A stretch of DNA of 64,000 nt from Cupriavidus taiwanensis. GTDB taxonomy: Bacteria > Pseudomonadota > Gammaproteobacteria > Burkholderiales > Burkholderiaceae. The DNA is taken from positions 1,674,941 through 1,738,940 of the forward strand of contig NZ_LT977071.1 in NCBI RefSeq assembly GCF_900250075.1, given 5' to 3'. Positions 18,054 through 29,017 of the stretch are shown here, piece after piece; position 1 is the stretch's first letter; every line of letters begins with the position of its first letter. The position numbers and the translations under genes were made by a program. The notes under the pieces are model-generated. The model saw only the letters and a program-made list of their open reading frames with translations, did not search any database and had not been told where the DNA came from.

Positions 18054-18092
18054 GTTTGCTCCTTCTCCCGCAAGCGTGAGAAGGGAGCAAAC
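18054..18092. repeat. REP-like palindromic repeat, copy 3
   Basis: GTTTGCTCCTTCTC and its near-perfect complement GAGAAGGGAGCAAAC flank CCGCAAGCGT. It lies between the convergent transporter and hydrolase genes and shares TTTGCTCC...GGAGCAAA with the copies at 8488-8520, 41180-41211 and 53180. It may serve as a bidirectional transcription end. Confidence 0.72.
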
Positions 18093-18115
18093 CGGCAGCT
18101 TGGCAAAGGGTATTC

Positions 18116-18742
18116 CTACTTCCCGCCCTTCACAGTCGTATAGGCCGTGATCAGGTTGCGGTAGTCCGGGATATGGTTCGAGAACAGCGTGCCCAGGCCT
18201 TCGATGTCGTTGCGCCAGTCGCGGTGCAGCTCGCACGCCACGCCGAACCACGTCATCAGCTGCGCGCCGGCTTCCGCCATCCGGTGCCAGGCCGAATCGC
18301 GCGTGATTTCGTTGAAGGTGCCCGAGGCATCGGTCACGACGAACACTTCAAAGCCTTCTTCGATCGCCGACAGCGCCGGAAATGCCACGCATACTTCCGT
18401 GACCACGCCGGCAATCAGCAGTTGCTTCTTGCCGGTGCCGCGCACGGCCGAGACGAAGTCTTCGTTGTCCCAGGCATTGATCTGGCCCGGGCGTGGAATG
18501 AACGGCGCATCCGGGAACATGGCCTTGAGCTCGGGCACCAGTGGTCCGTTGGGGCCATCCTCGAAGCTGGTGGTCAGCACGGTCGGCAGCTTGAAATACT
18601 TGGCCAGGTCGGCCAGCGCCAGCACGTTGTTCTTGAACTTGTCGGGCTCGATGTCCCGCACCAGCGACAGCAGGCCGGCCTGGTGGTCGACCATCAGCAC
18701 GGCGGCCTGGGTCTTGTCCAGGCGCTTGTAGGGCTTACTCAT
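18116..18742 (-). CDS. Isochorismatase-family hydrolase (YcaC-like), copy A
   Basis: The 208-residue protein has the isochorismatase fold with an early acid (LMVDHQAG), a mid Lys (GKKQLLIAG) and the nucleophilic Cys in VTEVCVAFPALSA. The phrase PRPGQINAWDNEDF is typical of the YcaC subgroup, whose physiological substrate is not settled. It is clearly paralogous to the next gene upstream on the same strand, sharing GPNGPLxPE, GxINAWDNxDFVxAVRxTGKK and VxDASGTxxxxxxxxxxxR. The pair are separated by 86 bp with a strong hairpin, and a divergent LysR gene probably controls both. Confidence 0.85.
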   Translation of the reverse strand: MSKPYKRLDKTQAAVLMVDHQAGLLSLVRDIEPDKFKNNVLALADLAKYFKLPTVLTTSFEDGPNGPLVPELKAMFPDAPFIPRPGQINAWDNEDFVSAVRGTGKKQLLIAGVVTEVCVAFPALSAIEEGFEVFVVTDASGTFNEITRDSAWHRMAEAGAQLMTWFGVACELHRDWRNDIEGLGTLFSNHIPDYRNLITAYTTVKGGK

Positions 18743-18764
18743 GGCACGCTCCTGTGGAGAAATT

Positions 18765-18798
18765 GCGGGCGCTGCAAAGGATCCCTTGCAGCGCCCGC
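18765..18798 (-). terminator. Intercistronic stem-loop between the two hydrolase paralogues
   Basis: A perfect 13-bp stem (GCGGGCGCTGCAA pairing with TTGCAGCGCCCGC) with an 8-nt loop lies between the 18829 stop and the 18742 start. On the minus strand it is followed by AATTTCTCC, not a clear U-run. It could be a partial terminator or an mRNA-stability element that lowers expression of the second gene. Confidence 0.5.
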
Positions 18799-18828
18799 GT
18801 TGAGAGGCAGTGCCTACAGGTTAGGACG

Positions 18829-19506
18829 TTAACGCTGGGAGTCCAGTACCTCGTGCTTCTTCTCGACTTCCTGCGCCTTCATGTAGCTCTCGATCAGCAG
18901 CTGGTAGGCCGGGAAGATCCTGGTGTAGACCTCGGCCCATTGCTGCGCGTCCGGGCGGTTCCAGGTCTGCTGCAGCTCCGACGCCACCGCGGCGGTGTCC
19001 ATCGGCACCACGCCGGCCTGGACGATGCGCGCCAGCGTGATTTCCTGCGCCATCTTGGAATAGGTGCCGGAGGCGTCGACCACCGCGAACACCTTGTAGC
19101 CGTCGGCGACCGCGCTGATCGACGGGAACGCCATGCATACGCTGGTGATGGTGCCGGCGATGATCAGGGTCTTCTTGCCGGTCTCGCGCACGGCGGCGAC
19201 GAAGTCGGGGTTGTCCCAGGCGTTGATCTCGCCCTTGCGCGCGACGTATTTGGCATGCGGGGCATTTTCATGGATCTCGGGGATCAGCGGGCCGTTGGGG
19301 CCCTGCGGCACCGACGCGGTGGTGATCACCGGCAGCTGGCACAGCGTCGCCATCCTGGCCAGCGCGGCGGCACGCAGGCGCAGCTCGGGCATCGGCATGT
19401 CGCCCACGGTCTGGAACAGGCCACTCTGGTGGTCGATCAGCAGCATTGCCGTATCGGCGGGATCGATGGCCGGACGCTTGCCGTTGAATTTGGCGGGTGT
19501 GGTCAT
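18829..19506 (-). CDS. Isochorismatase-family hydrolase (YcaC-like), copy B
   Basis: This 225-residue paralogue of the downstream copy has [29 protein letters not shown] and the catalytic Cys in [12 protein letters not shown]. It is longer at the C-terminus, ending [16 protein letters not shown]. The ATG at 19506 follows TAGGAGAATGCCC; an upstream in-frame extension of 28 codons has no SD. It is the promoter-proximal member of the pair and is divergent from the LysR gene at 19656. No substrate can be deduced. Confidence 0.85.
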   Translation of the reverse strand: MTTPAKFNGKRPAIDPADTAMLLIDHQSGLFQTVGDMPMPELRLRAAALARMATLCQLPVITTASVPQGPNGPLIPEIHENAPHAKYVARKGEINAWDNPDFVAAVRETGKKTLIIAGTITSVCMAFPSISAVADGYKVFAVVDASGTYSKMAQEITLARIVQAGVVPMDTAAVASELQQTWNRPDAQQWAEVYTRIFPAYQLLIESYMKAQEVEKKHEVLDSQR

Positions 19507-19655
19507 TGGGCATTCTCCTATGCAGTGGGCAAAACCGGCGGTCCGGGCCATCCGGAACCGACCGTGTTGCGAAAGCATAGGACTTGGCAAATCCTGCCGG
19601 TAGACCGGAAAATCTGCCTTCAGCGTCCTACTGGCAGGACGACAGGAGCCGCCCT

Positions 19656-20564
19656 TTGCATCCGGACCTCAATGACCTGTACTACTTTGCGCAGGTGGTC
19701 GACCACCAGGGCTTTGCCCCGGCCGGCCGCGTGCTGGGCGTCCCCAAGTCCAAGCTCAGCCGGCGCGTGGCCCTGCTGGAAGAGCGCCTGGGGGTGCGCC
19801 TGATCCAGCGCTCGACGCGGCGCTTCTCGGTGACCGAGCTGGGACAGACCTATTACGCCCACTGCAAGGCCATGCTGGTCGAGGCCGAGGCCGCCGAGAG
19901 CGCGATTGAGCAAAGCCGCGCCGAGCCCAGCGGGCTGGTGCGCATGACCTGCCCGGTGGCCCTGCTGCATGCGCACGTGGGCGGGATGGTGGCCGACTTC
20001 ATGGCGGCCAATCCCAAGGTCATCGTGCACCTGGAGGCCACCAACCGGCGCGTCGACGTGGTCGCCGAGGGCATCGACCTGGCCGTGCGCGTGCGCGTGC
20101 CGCCGCTGGAAGACAGCGACCTGGTGATGCGGGTGCTGGCGCAGCGCGCATGGTGCTTTGTCGCCAGCCCGGCGCTGCTGGCCAGGCACGGACCGCTGCT
20201 GGCGCCGGCGGACCTGAACGCCCTGCCCACGCTGGACCTGGGGCCGCCGCGCCCGTCGCACACCTGGTCGCTGTACGGGCCCGGCGGCGCCAGCGCCGAC
20301 CTGCACCACAAGCCCCGGCTGGTCACCGACGACATGATCATGCTGCGCACCGCGGCGATGGCCGGCGCCGGCGTCGTGCAACTGCCGGTGATGATGATGA
20401 CCGACGAGCTGCGCGATGGCCGCCTGGTCAAGGTGCTGCCGGAATGGTCGGTCAAGGGCGGCGTGATCCACGCCGTGTTTCCGTCGCGGCGCGGGCTGCT
20501 GCCGTCGGTGCGCGAGCTGATCGATTTCCTGTCGCAGCGCTTCGCGCAGATCAACGAATCCTGA
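19656..20564 (+). CDS. LysR-family transcriptional regulator (divergent from the hydrolases)
   Basis: The 302-residue regulator has the winged HTH at the N-terminus ([37 protein letters not shown]) and a full LysR substrate domain. Its start appears to be TTG at 19656, preceded by GACAGGAG; an earlier in-frame start exists at 19584 but has no SD and would add 24 unusual residues. The divergent hydrolase gene begins 149 bp away, the usual geometry for a LysR protein controlling its neighbour. The inducer is unknown. Confidence 0.84.
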   Translation: MHPDLNDLYYFAQVVDHQGFAPAGRVLGVPKSKLSRRVALLEERLGVRLIQRSTRRFSVTELGQTYYAHCKAMLVEAEAAESAIEQSRAEPSGLVRMTCPVALLHAHVGGMVADFMAANPKVIVHLEATNRRVDVVAEGIDLAVRVRVPPLEDSDLVMRVLAQRAWCFVASPALLARHGPLLAPADLNALPTLDLGPPRPSHTWSLYGPGGASADLHHKPRLVTDDMIMLRTAAMAGAGVVQLPVMMMTDELRDGRLVKVLPEWSVKGGVIHAVFPSRRGLLPSVRELIDFLSQRFAQINES

Positions 20565-21020
20565 GAGCGGCGGCGCGCCCCGCGCCAGGGGCAGTGGCCG
20601 TCACGCGGGCGGCCGTGGGCCGGAAGTGGTATCATCCACGTTCCCATGTACAGACCGGATCGGCAACGCCCGCCTTCTGTGCATCTGCCGCAGACACTCT
20701 CTGCTTGTAAGCACTTCAGTAGCGGCATATCAGGCGCAAACCCGGGTCGACACCCTCTGCGTCCTCGGGCCCACAGCCCATCACCCTTTTCCGACCAGCG
20801 GCTGGTCCGCTCCGCGACGATCGCCCGTACCCTCCCCCGGTACGCCGGCGCCTCGGCTTGCGCAGGCATGGTCCACTTCACGCCAGATGCAACGCCCGTG
20901 CTTGCGCGCGGGCCCGATGCTGGCACATCGCAACGGCTGACGGCCGCCACCGCGCCACGCGCCGCATCGGCATGCCGATGCCCACGCTGCCGACGGCCGC
21001 GCCCAAGAACAGGTAACCCA
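20565..21020 (+). other. Long non-coding region, possible extended 5' leader
   Basis: No convincing gene. An extended -10 element, TGGTATCAT at 20627-20635, would start a transcript near 20642, leaving a leader of about 380 nt before the small gene at 21021. Long leaders are typical of cold-shock mRNAs, and the genes downstream include IF-1. I see no clear terminator or riboswitch in it. The frame of the 21021 gene is open through much of the region, but nothing in it resembles coding sequence with an SD. Confidence 0.3.
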
Positions 21021-21254
21021 TTGAATCGAGTCAACTCCATCCAGCACAGCCCTTATACCGTTTCCGTCTATCCGATCGAGCAGGAACCCGGCCTCTGGTT
21101 CGCGACCTACATGATTGCGGAATACCGCAACGGCGCCGAACGCATCGTGGCCAACGTGGCCATGCGCCATGACACCCACCGCTCCGAAGCCCGCGCCAGG
21201 CAGGCAGCGCGCCGCGCGGGCGAACATGCCGCGGCGCGCCTGCGCCAGCAGTAG
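21021..21254 (+). CDS. Hypothetical 77-residue protein ahead of infA
   Basis: The product begins NRVNSIQHSPYTVSVYP after a TTG start; an ACAGG precedes it weakly. It has an N-terminal beta-rich half and an Ala/Arg-rich helical end (EARARQAARRAGEHAAARL). The order, short beta strands with a P-x-x-x-W segment then an Ala-rich helix, resembles the two tandem proteins at 22483 and 22877, so it may be a distant relative. It lies 108 bp upstream of the IF-1 gene on the same strand. Function unknown. Confidence 0.55.
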   Translation: MNRVNSIQHSPYTVSVYPIEQEPGLWFATYMIAEYRNGAERIVANVAMRHDTHRSEARARQAARRAGEHAAARLRQQ

Positions 21255-21362
21255 GCCGCGCCGCAAGCTGCTTCGTCAGTCCCCTCCCATCGGCCTGCCG
21301 CTATCCGGCTGGCCGCCACCACGGCGCGCGCGCAAGCCGCGCGGCTACAGCAAGGAGCTCCC

Positions 21363-21584
21363 TTGGCAAAAGAAGAACTGGTCGAATTTGGCGGCAAGGT
21401 GTCGGAAGTGCTGCCCGACAACCGCTTTCGCGTGACCCTGGAAAACGGCTTCGAAGTCTGGGCGTATTCGTCCGGGCGGCTGAAGAAGAACCGCATCCGC
21501 GTGCTGGCGGGCGACCGTGTCACGCTGGAGATGTCGCCCTATGACCTGACCAAGGGCCGCATCAACTACCGGCACAAGTCCTAG
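21363..21584 (+). CDS. infA: Translation initiation factor IF-1 (non-ribosomal-operon paralogue)
   Basis: The 73-residue OB-fold protein matches IF-1: [51 protein letters not shown]. It starts at TTG 21363 with AAGGAG in front. Compared with the IF-1 of the ribosomal protein operon, which normally has GHISGKMRMHYIRI, this one reads [14 protein letters not shown], so it is a diverged second form. Burkholderiaceae often have more than one infA, some near cspA as here. It may adjust initiation under cold or stress, but that is inference. Confidence 0.9.
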   Translation: MAKEELVEFGGKVSEVLPDNRFRVTLENGFEVWAYSSGRLKKNRIRVLAGDRVTLEMSPYDLTKGRINYRHKS

Positions 21585-21667
21585 CCGGCACCCCTTCGCC
21601 ATGGCATGCGCCGCGCCGGCGCGTGCCGTCCCGCAATGCTCTATCCCTCAATCAAGGAGAATCGATC

Positions 21668-21922
21668 ATGTCCGTCATCGAAGAATGGGAAGCCCTGCAC
21701 CTGACGCCGGAAGGCTGGCAGCCGGGCAGCTACCGGCACGCGCCCTGGCAAGCCGTGGAAATCGCACCGCCCGCGGCGGGCGTGCTGACCGTCAGGCGCC
21801 ATGTGACAGCCACCTATTGCGGTCCGTCGCGCGCGGTGGAGGACCGTACGCCGGAGATCACGGACATGGCGCTAATCGAAGCGCTGCTGGAGCGCCACGG
21901 CGACCCCGTGTTCCGGATCTGA
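21668..21922 (+). CDS. Hypothetical 84-residue protein
   Basis: The ATG at 21668 follows CAAGGAGAATCGATC, a strong SD. The product (start MSVIEEWEALHLTPEGWQPG) is acidic with a compact, soluble look: no signal peptide, no membrane segment and one Cys. I do not recognise a family. It is 83 bp downstream of IF-1 on the same strand and probably belongs to the same transcript. The convergent gene at 21978 follows after 55 bp. Confidence 0.6.
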   Translation: MSVIEEWEALHLTPEGWQPGSYRHAPWQAVEIAPPAAGVLTVRRHVTATYCGPSRAVEDRTPEITDMALIEALLERHGDPVFRI

Positions 21923-21977
21923 TAGCCAGGCGGCGTTCCGCGCAGCCGCCTGCCGTTGCCGCCGGCGCACTGACACG

Positions 21978-22352
21978 TCAGCCAAGCACGCGCACATGCG
22001 GCCGGGCCGTCCTGAGCCCGGCGCCGACCGTGCGCAACTCGCCGTCCCACGGGGCGGCGGACAGGTCCAGCACATAGTCGCCCTCGCGCGCCTTGTCGTG
22101 CAGCTGGTCGCGCACCACCTGGCCGATGGCCAGGCGGCACAACGCCTCGCCACTGGTGGCAAGCTGGCCGCGCAAGGCAGCCGGGTCGGTCAGCACGCCG
22201 AACGAACGCCGCCCCACGCCCACGAAGCTGGTGAACAGCACGCCGGTGGGACGCTCGGCATCGATAAAGCAGATGGCCACGTGATAGGTGGTGCCTTTGC
22301 CCTCGCCGGGCAACGTGCACAGAAAACCGGATGATCCCGTACGCATGTCCAT
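21978..22352 (-). CDS. Hypothetical 124-residue protein
   Basis: The product begins MDMRTGSSGFLCTLPGEGKG and contains CFIDAERPTGVLFTSFVGVG and a C-terminal region with DYVLDLSAAPWDGEL. The ATG at 22352 follows CAAGGAGTCCG. No family is recognised and no catalytic motif is seen; the fold looks mixed alpha/beta and cytosolic. It is the distal gene of a minus-strand set that begins with the tandem paralogues at 22877 and 22483; the gap to the latter is 130 bp. Confidence 0.55.
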   Translation of the reverse strand: MDMRTGSSGFLCTLPGEGKGTTYHVAICFIDAERPTGVLFTSFVGVGRRSFGVLTDPAALRGQLATSGEALCRLAIGQVVRDQLHDKAREGDYVLDLSAAPWDGELRTVGAGLRTARPHVRVLG

Positions 22353-22482
22353 GAACGGACTCCTTGCAGTCTGACGGATGACGCCGCGCGCCTCCGGTTG
22401 CGCAACCGGCCGGATCTGCCGGCACGCTGCAAACACCCGCGCCCTGAAGCGACGCCCCGCAGTGACGCCCTGCAGTGACGCC

Positions 22483-22827
22483 CTACAGCGACGCCACGGA
22501 TTCGCCGGCAACCAGGCCGTTGATGATGTCTTCGCCGAACTGCAGCGCGCCGCGGCGGGCCGAGCCGATGTTCTCCCAGCGCGACTGGCCCAGCGGGAAC
22601 ACGCGTGCATGGTCCTCGCCCGGGCGATAGCCTTCGCGGCAGATCACGATCGAAGCCTGGAAAGTGTTGTCGGGCCGGGTACGCGGCCAGGCCTGCCCGG
22701 GCCGGTTGCGGTAGACCAGCGGGTACAGGTCAAAACCCTTGTAGCTGGCAAAGGGTGTGGTGCCGGGAACATTGTTGCCGGGACTACGGCTGGGACTGCT
22801 GTCGCTCACGACGGCTCCATGCGGCAT
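22483..22827 (-). CDS. Hypothetical protein, tandem paralogue 1
   Basis: The 114-residue product has a Ser/Pro-rich N-terminal extension and then a core beginning YKGFDLYPLVYRNRPGQAW. That core repeats, residue for residue in many places, in the next gene upstream: YKGxDLYPLVY, VICxEG, W-x-N-(I/V)-G-(S/G)-ARRGAL, and II-N-G. The pattern suggests a small beta-sheet with a C-terminal helix. Tandem duplication is the simplest origin. No function is known to me; the setting among cspA and infA suggests a stress-linked protein. Confidence 0.6.
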   Translation of the reverse strand: MPHGAVVSDSSPSRSPGNNVPGTTPFASYKGFDLYPLVYRNRPGQAWPRTRPDNTFQASIVICREGYRPGEDHARVFPLGQSRWENIGSARRGALQFGEDIINGLVAGESVASL

Positions 22828-22876
22828 GGCGCCGCGTTGATGGAAAGAGAAATGCAGGAACGGCGCCGGCCTTAGC

Positions 22877-23176
22877 TCAGGACGCCGGCAATCCGGACGA
22901 GGTCACCGATACCCCGGGCACCGCGCCGTTGATGATCGCTTCGGCATAGCGCAGCGCACCACGGCGGGCGCCGCCGACGTTGTCCCACGGCGTGGCATCC
23001 AGGCGGAACGTGCGCGCCTGCGCGCCGTCCGGCGACTCGCCCTCGAGGCAGATCACCACCGCCGCATCGAACGAGCGGTCGGGCCGCGGCTCTGGCCACA
23101 CGCGCGTGATGGTGTGCTTGTACACCAGGGGATAGAGGTCGTACCCCTTGTATGTCGCAGCTGGATAGATATCCAT
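22877..23176 (-). CDS. Hypothetical protein, tandem paralogue 2
   Basis: The 99-residue product starts MDIYPAATYKGYDLYPLVYK and is the shorter paralogue of the 22483 gene, with the same core but no N-terminal extension. The conserved positions (YKGxDLYP, RPDxxF, VVICxEG, GARRGALRYAEAIING) are spread over the whole length, so both copies seem to be under selection. The start ATG at 23176 is preceded by GGGAGGCTGCC. It lies 49 bp upstream of its paralogue; cspA, on the same strand, lies 178 bp further on with a terminator between. Confidence 0.6.
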   Translation of the reverse strand: MDIYPAATYKGYDLYPLVYKHTITRVWPEPRPDRSFDAAVVICLEGESPDGAQARTFRLDATPWDNVGGARRGALRYAEAIINGAVPGVSVTSSGLPAS

Positions 23177-23280
23177 GGCAGCCTCCCGCGCAATGATGGT
23201 GTTGCCCCCACTCTACGCCTGTTGCGGGCCGCGCAGTGGCTTTATTTCACCATCGGCCGGCATCATGCCGGGCAAAATGA

Positions 23281-23306
23281 AAAAGCTCCGCCGCAGCGGA
23301 GCTTTT
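23281..23306 (-). terminator. Rho-independent terminator of cspA
   Basis: AAAAGCTCCGC and GCGGAGCTTTT pair perfectly around CGCA. On the minus strand the stem is followed by a T-rich tail (TTTTTCATTTT), so it ends the cspA message 50 bp past its stop and separates it from the tandem paralogues. Confidence 0.88.
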
Positions 23307-23354
23307 CTTATCAAGCTGGCGCCGGGGCGCTCAGCTCAAATCGGTTCGACGCGC

Positions 23355-23558
23355 TCAGATCGGCTCGATCTTGGTCGCGGCCGGGCCCTTCTGGCCGACG
23401 CCGGCGACATAACGCACCTTCTGGCCTTCTTGCAGCGACTTGAAGCCGCTGCCCTGGATTTCAGAGAAGTGCGCGAACAGGTCGTTGCCGCCTGCATCAG
23501 GCGTAATGAAGCCAAAACCCTTCGAATCGTTGAACCACTTTACGGTACCGGTTTCCAT
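23355..23558 (-). CDS. cspA: Cold-shock protein CspA family
   Basis: The 67-residue protein is a single cold-shock domain with both RNA-binding motifs: RNP1 KGFGFI and RNP2 LFAHFSEI. It begins [11 protein letters not shown] and ends AATKIEPI, full length for the family. It binds single-stranded nucleic acids as an RNA chaperone. GAGGAATCCAGC precedes the ATG. A spacer of nearly 300 bp upstream, before the divergent 23841 gene, has room for the long leader typical of csp mRNAs; I cannot place its promoter with confidence. Confidence 0.95.
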   Translation of the reverse strand: METGTVKWFNDSKGFGFITPDAGGNDLFAHFSEIQGSGFKSLQEGQKVRYVAGVGQKGPAATKIEPI

Positions 23559-23840
23559 GCTGGATTCCTCAATAAGTTTTTCTCACCGGCAAAAGCGCCG
23601 GCAAGGCATGACGATCAAGGAAGACACAAGGAGAAAAAGTGGCGCCGTGTGGGCAAGCACCTGGACTTCTAGGTTGCTGCTTGAAAGATCCTGCACCGAC
23701 CCTTGTACACGCCAGCCCTTGCCGTGTCAATCAACTTCGCCGGATCGATGGTGAATCGGCACGCAAAGTGCGGGGTGAAGGTCTTCCCGTCCTGCACGCG
23801 GCATGCATGCTACAGTGGCCCATCGAACGGAACGCTACGG

Positions 23841-24068
23841 ATGACACTCTGCACTGCCTGCCAGGCCATCGAACGCCATGTGCGCGGCGCCCCCGGGCAC
23901 GCCGCGCTGCGCATCACCGACACCCGACGCATCAAGCCGCCCCGCTCGGCGGCCGTCACCATCAGCAGCTTCGTCTGCCAGGATTGCGGTGCCGCATGGA
24001 CCTACCGCGACCAGAAAAGCGGCCCGGAACAAGGGTGGGACCTGCCCGCCGAAACGCCGCAGCCGTAA
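23841..24068 (+). CDS. Hypothetical 75-residue protein with two CxxC pairs (zinc-ribbon-like)
   Basis: The product has LCTACQ near the start and FVCQDCGAAW in the second half, two CxxC pairs that could hold one zinc ion in a ribbon. GCTACGG precedes the ATG, a weak SD; the upstream in-frame region has no better start. It is divergent from cspA and is followed 21 bp later by a strong terminator shared with the convergent icd gene. Function unknown; a small nucleic-acid- or protein-binding role is plausible. Confidence 0.6.
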   Translation: MTLCTACQAIERHVRGAPGHAALRITDTRRIKPPRSAAVTISSFVCQDCGAAWTYRDQKSGPEQGWDLPAETPQP

Positions 24069-24089
24069 GCGGAGCGGCGATGCAAGGAA

Positions 24090-24117
24090 AAAACCCCGGA
24101 CCAGGGTCCGGGGTTTT
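24090..24117. terminator. Bidirectional terminator between the zinc-ribbon gene and icd
   Basis: AAAACCCCGGAC pairs with GTCCGGGGTTTT over 12 bp around CAGG. The A-run on one side and T-run on the other make it a good intrinsic terminator in both directions, serving the convergent genes on each side. Confidence 0.88.
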
Positions 24118-24152
24118 GCTCACGCGCGGCCCGCAACGCGGGCCGACCGCGC

Positions 24153-26390
<2,238 letters not shown>

Positions 26391-26732
26391 TGCTTCTCTC
26401 AGATCCTCTATCGGTGGGTGGGACTTCTGCCTGCCGGGTCACGGTCAGGGCAACAAACTAGGCGAAAAGTAGAATTTTGCCTCAGTTTGCTTTCAGGAAT
26501 CTGAAAACCACCGCATCCGGGGCGGCAATCGGGCAGAAAATTGGGCTGATCACGGGCTTGTGCAGTCGGATGGCGTCCATTGCACCTGAACGGTGCCGTC
26601 CGCGCCGCGCCTCAAAAAATGGGGACAGGAATCCGCCGCCGGGTGGCCGGCAAGTGCCACCGACGGATCACATCCGCTCGGAGGGCGCGCCCCTCTCCGC
26701 TGAGGGGAGAGGGGAAAACTGCAGCAAGCCCC
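26391..26732. other. Intergenic region, icd upstream side
   Basis: About 340 bp, locally AT-richer near 26450-26540, and likely to hold the icd promoter read on the minus strand. No ORF with an SD is seen. It ends with a REP-like hairpin at 26690-26714 that lies just behind the chemoreceptor stop codon and may terminate that message. Confidence 0.4.
26690..26714. repeat. REP-like palindromic repeat, copy 4
   Basis: CCCCTCTCC and GGAGAGGGG flank GCTGAGG, 19 bp from the chemoreceptor stop. It is a short, diverged member of the CCCCTCTCCC family. Confidence 0.6.
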
Positions 26733-28274
26733 TCAGGCCGCCAGCCTGAACGTCGCCACCGCCTCCTTCAGCCGCTGCGCCTGCTCCTCGAGCGAACCCG
26801 CCGCCGCCGCGGCCTCTTCCACCAGTGCCGCGTTCTGCTGCGTCACCGTATCCATCTGCGTCACCGCCTGGTTCACCTGCTCGATGCCCGAGCTCTGCTC
26901 GGCCGACGCCGCGCTGATCTCGCCCATGATGTCGGTCACGCGCTTGACGGCCGCGACGATCTCTTCCATGGTCTGGCCCGACTGCGTCACCAGCATCGAG
27001 CCCTTTTCGACGCGATCGACCGAATCGCCGATCAGCGCCTTGATCTCCTTGGCCGCGGTCGCGCTGCGTTGCGCCAGCGTGCGCACTTCGCCCGCCACCA
27101 CGGCAAAGCCGCGGCCCTGCTCGCCGGCGCGCGCGGCTTCCACCGCGGCGTTCAGCGCCAGGATATTGGTCTGGAACGCAATGCCCTCGATCACGGCGAT
27201 GATGTCGACCACCTTCCTCGACGCGCCGTTGATCTCTTCCATGGTCTCGGCCACCTTGCCCGCGACTTCGCCGCCCTTGGCCGCGATATCGGAGGCGTTG
27301 ACCGCGAGCGTGCTGGCCTGGCGCGCGTTGTCGGCGTTCTGGCGCACGATGCTGGTCAGCTCTTCCATGCTGGCCGCGGTCTGCTGCAGCGACGAGGCCT
27401 GTTCCTCGGTGCGCTGCGACAGGTCGGTGTTGCCGGCGGCGATCTGGCTGGTGCCCGACACGATCGACTCGGTGCCGGCGCGCACCTGGCGCACGATACG
27501 CAGGATATTGGCGTTCATGTCCGCCAGTGCCTGCAGCAGCTGGCCGGTTTCGTCGCGCCTGTCGACGTCGATGCGGCTGGTCAGGTCGCCCGACGCCACC
27601 GTGCGCGCCACCGCCACGGCGCGATGCAGCGGACGCGTAATGCCGATGGTGAGCCAGAACGCGAACGCAATGCCGATGCCCAGCACCACCACGCCCAGCC
27701 CGATCAGGCTGTTGCGCGCGTTGACGTAGATGGCGTTGATCTCGCGCGCGGTGGCGTCGATGCTGGCGCGCTGGATGTCGAGCAGCTTCTGGATCTCGGC
27801 CAGGTAGGCGTCGCCGGCGGGCACGAACTCTTTCTCCAGCACCTGGTTGGCTTCCTCGGTCAAACCTTCCTGCTTGAGCTTCGTGATCTTGTCGCGCCCG
27901 TTGTTGTACGGGTCGCGCACGCTCAGGATTTTCTGGAACGCGGCCTTTTCCTGCTCCGAGCTGAGCATCGGCTGCAGCTTGTCGCGCAGCTGGGCAATGC
28001 CTTCGATCGATGCCTTGGTCTCGGCGGCAAAGAACTGGCCCAGCGACGGGTCGGCGCTGCGCGCCACCGCGGTGGTGCGGCGCACGCTGGTATGCATGAG
28101 GCGGTACCAGTCGCTGACCAGCCGCTCCTTGGTCAGCGGCTGCTGCATCATCGCGTGGGTGCGCTCGGCCACCTGCTGCAGCCGCAGCATGCCCAAGCCC
28201 GTCATCAGCGCCGCAAGCAGCAATACCACCCCAAAACCGATGCCGAGGCGAACCCCGATACCTAGATTCTTCAT
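26733..28274 (-). CDS. Methyl-accepting chemotaxis protein
   Basis: The 513-residue chemoreceptor starts [20 protein letters not shown], giving a first membrane helix (about residues 8-30). A periplasmic four-helix-type sensor domain (about 31-188) is followed by a second membrane helix (about 190-210), a HAMP domain, and the long coiled-coil signalling domain with the conserved tip [20 protein letters not shown]. The ligand is not predictable. No C-terminal CheR-binding pentapeptide is seen. A GTG nine codons earlier is open, but the family start is the ATG at 28274. It is monocistronic, so it relies on che genes elsewhere. Confidence 0.92.
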   Translation of the reverse strand: MKNLGIGVRLGIGFGVVLLLAALMTGLGMLRLQQVAERTHAMMQQPLTKERLVSDWYRLMHTSVRRTTAVARSADPSLGQFFAAETKASIEGIAQLRDKLQPMLSSEQEKAAFQKILSVRDPYNNGRDKITKLKQEGLTEEANQVLEKEFVPAGDAYLAEIQKLLDIQRASIDATAREINAIYVNARNSLIGLGVVVLGIGIAFAFWLTIGITRPLHRAVAVARTVASGDLTSRIDVDRRDETGQLLQALADMNANILRIVRQVRAGTESIVSGTSQIAAGNTDLSQRTEEQASSLQQTAASMEELTSIVRQNADNARQASTLAVNASDIAAKGGEVAGKVAETMEEINGASRKVVDIIAVIEGIAFQTNILALNAAVEAARAGEQGRGFAVVAGEVRTLAQRSATAAKEIKALIGDSVDRVEKGSMLVTQSGQTMEEIVAAVKRVTDIMGEISAASAEQSSGIEQVNQAVTQMDTVTQQNAALVEEAAAAAGSLEEQAQRLKEAVATFRLAA

Positions 28275-28556
28275 TTCTTCTACCTGATTAGCATTGGTCA
28301 CGGCGAAGTGCTGCCGCGCACGGCATGGGTCGGCGCAGCGCTCTTCGCTCTCATCGTCCGCGGGCGGGCCGGGTCGGGCCGACGCACAGGCGGGCTATGG
28401 ATGCCAACGGCAGGGGCGGCGGTAACTTTAGGGTCTTCCTCGATTGACGGCCAGAAGTGTGCGGATACCGGCTATAGTGGACAAGATCCCGGCCAAAACG
28501 GACACGCCGTCCCCGCCGCCGGCCGACCTGCCAGTCCTTCCACCAGGAGACCCAGC

Positions 28557-28994
28557 ATGGCCACCACGCCTCCCAATCCCTTTGCCGATTTCACCAGGAT
28601 GATGGAACAGTTCCGCCTGCCGGGCGTGGACATGAGCGCGGTGGTCGAAGCGCGCCGCAAGGACATCGAAGCCCTGGCCGAGGCCAACCGGCTGGCCTAT
28701 GAAGGCATGCAGGCCATCGTGAGGAAGCAGCAGGAAATTTTCGCCCAGACCATGCAGCAGTTGCAGGCGGCCGCCCAGCAGTACGGCACGGCGAGCAATC
28801 CGGCCGAGGCCATGGCCAGGCACAGCGAGTTCGTGCAGCAGCAGCTGCACCAGGCGCTGGAGAACATGCGCGCACTGGCCGAGACCGCGCAGAAGGCGCA
28901 AGCCGAGGCGCTTGCCGTGATCAGCAAGCGCGCCGAACAGAACGTGAAGGAGGCCGGGGAAATTCTCCAGCCGAAAACCAAACCCCGCGGCTAG
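28557..28994 (+). CDS. Phasin family protein
   Basis: The 145-residue, almost wholly helical protein has the phasin signature: NPFADFTRMMEQFRLPGVDM at the start, then EANRLAYEGMQAIVRKQQEIF and repeated Ala/Gln-rich coiled-coil stretches. Phasins coat polyhydroxyalkanoate granules and control their size. CCAGGAGACCCAGC precedes the ATG. A -10-like TATAGT lies at 28473-28478, without a clear -35. It is divergent from the chemoreceptor gene. It differs in length from the main PhaP1 type (about 190), so it is a secondary phasin. Confidence 0.83.
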   Translation: MATTPPNPFADFTRMMEQFRLPGVDMSAVVEARRKDIEALAEANRLAYEGMQAIVRKQQEIFAQTMQQLQAAAQQYGTASNPAEAMARHSEFVQQQLHQALENMRALAETAQKAQAEALAVISKRAEQNVKEAGEILQPKTKPRG

Positions 28995-29017
28995 CGCCGC
29001 TCAGCGAAACCGCGCGG

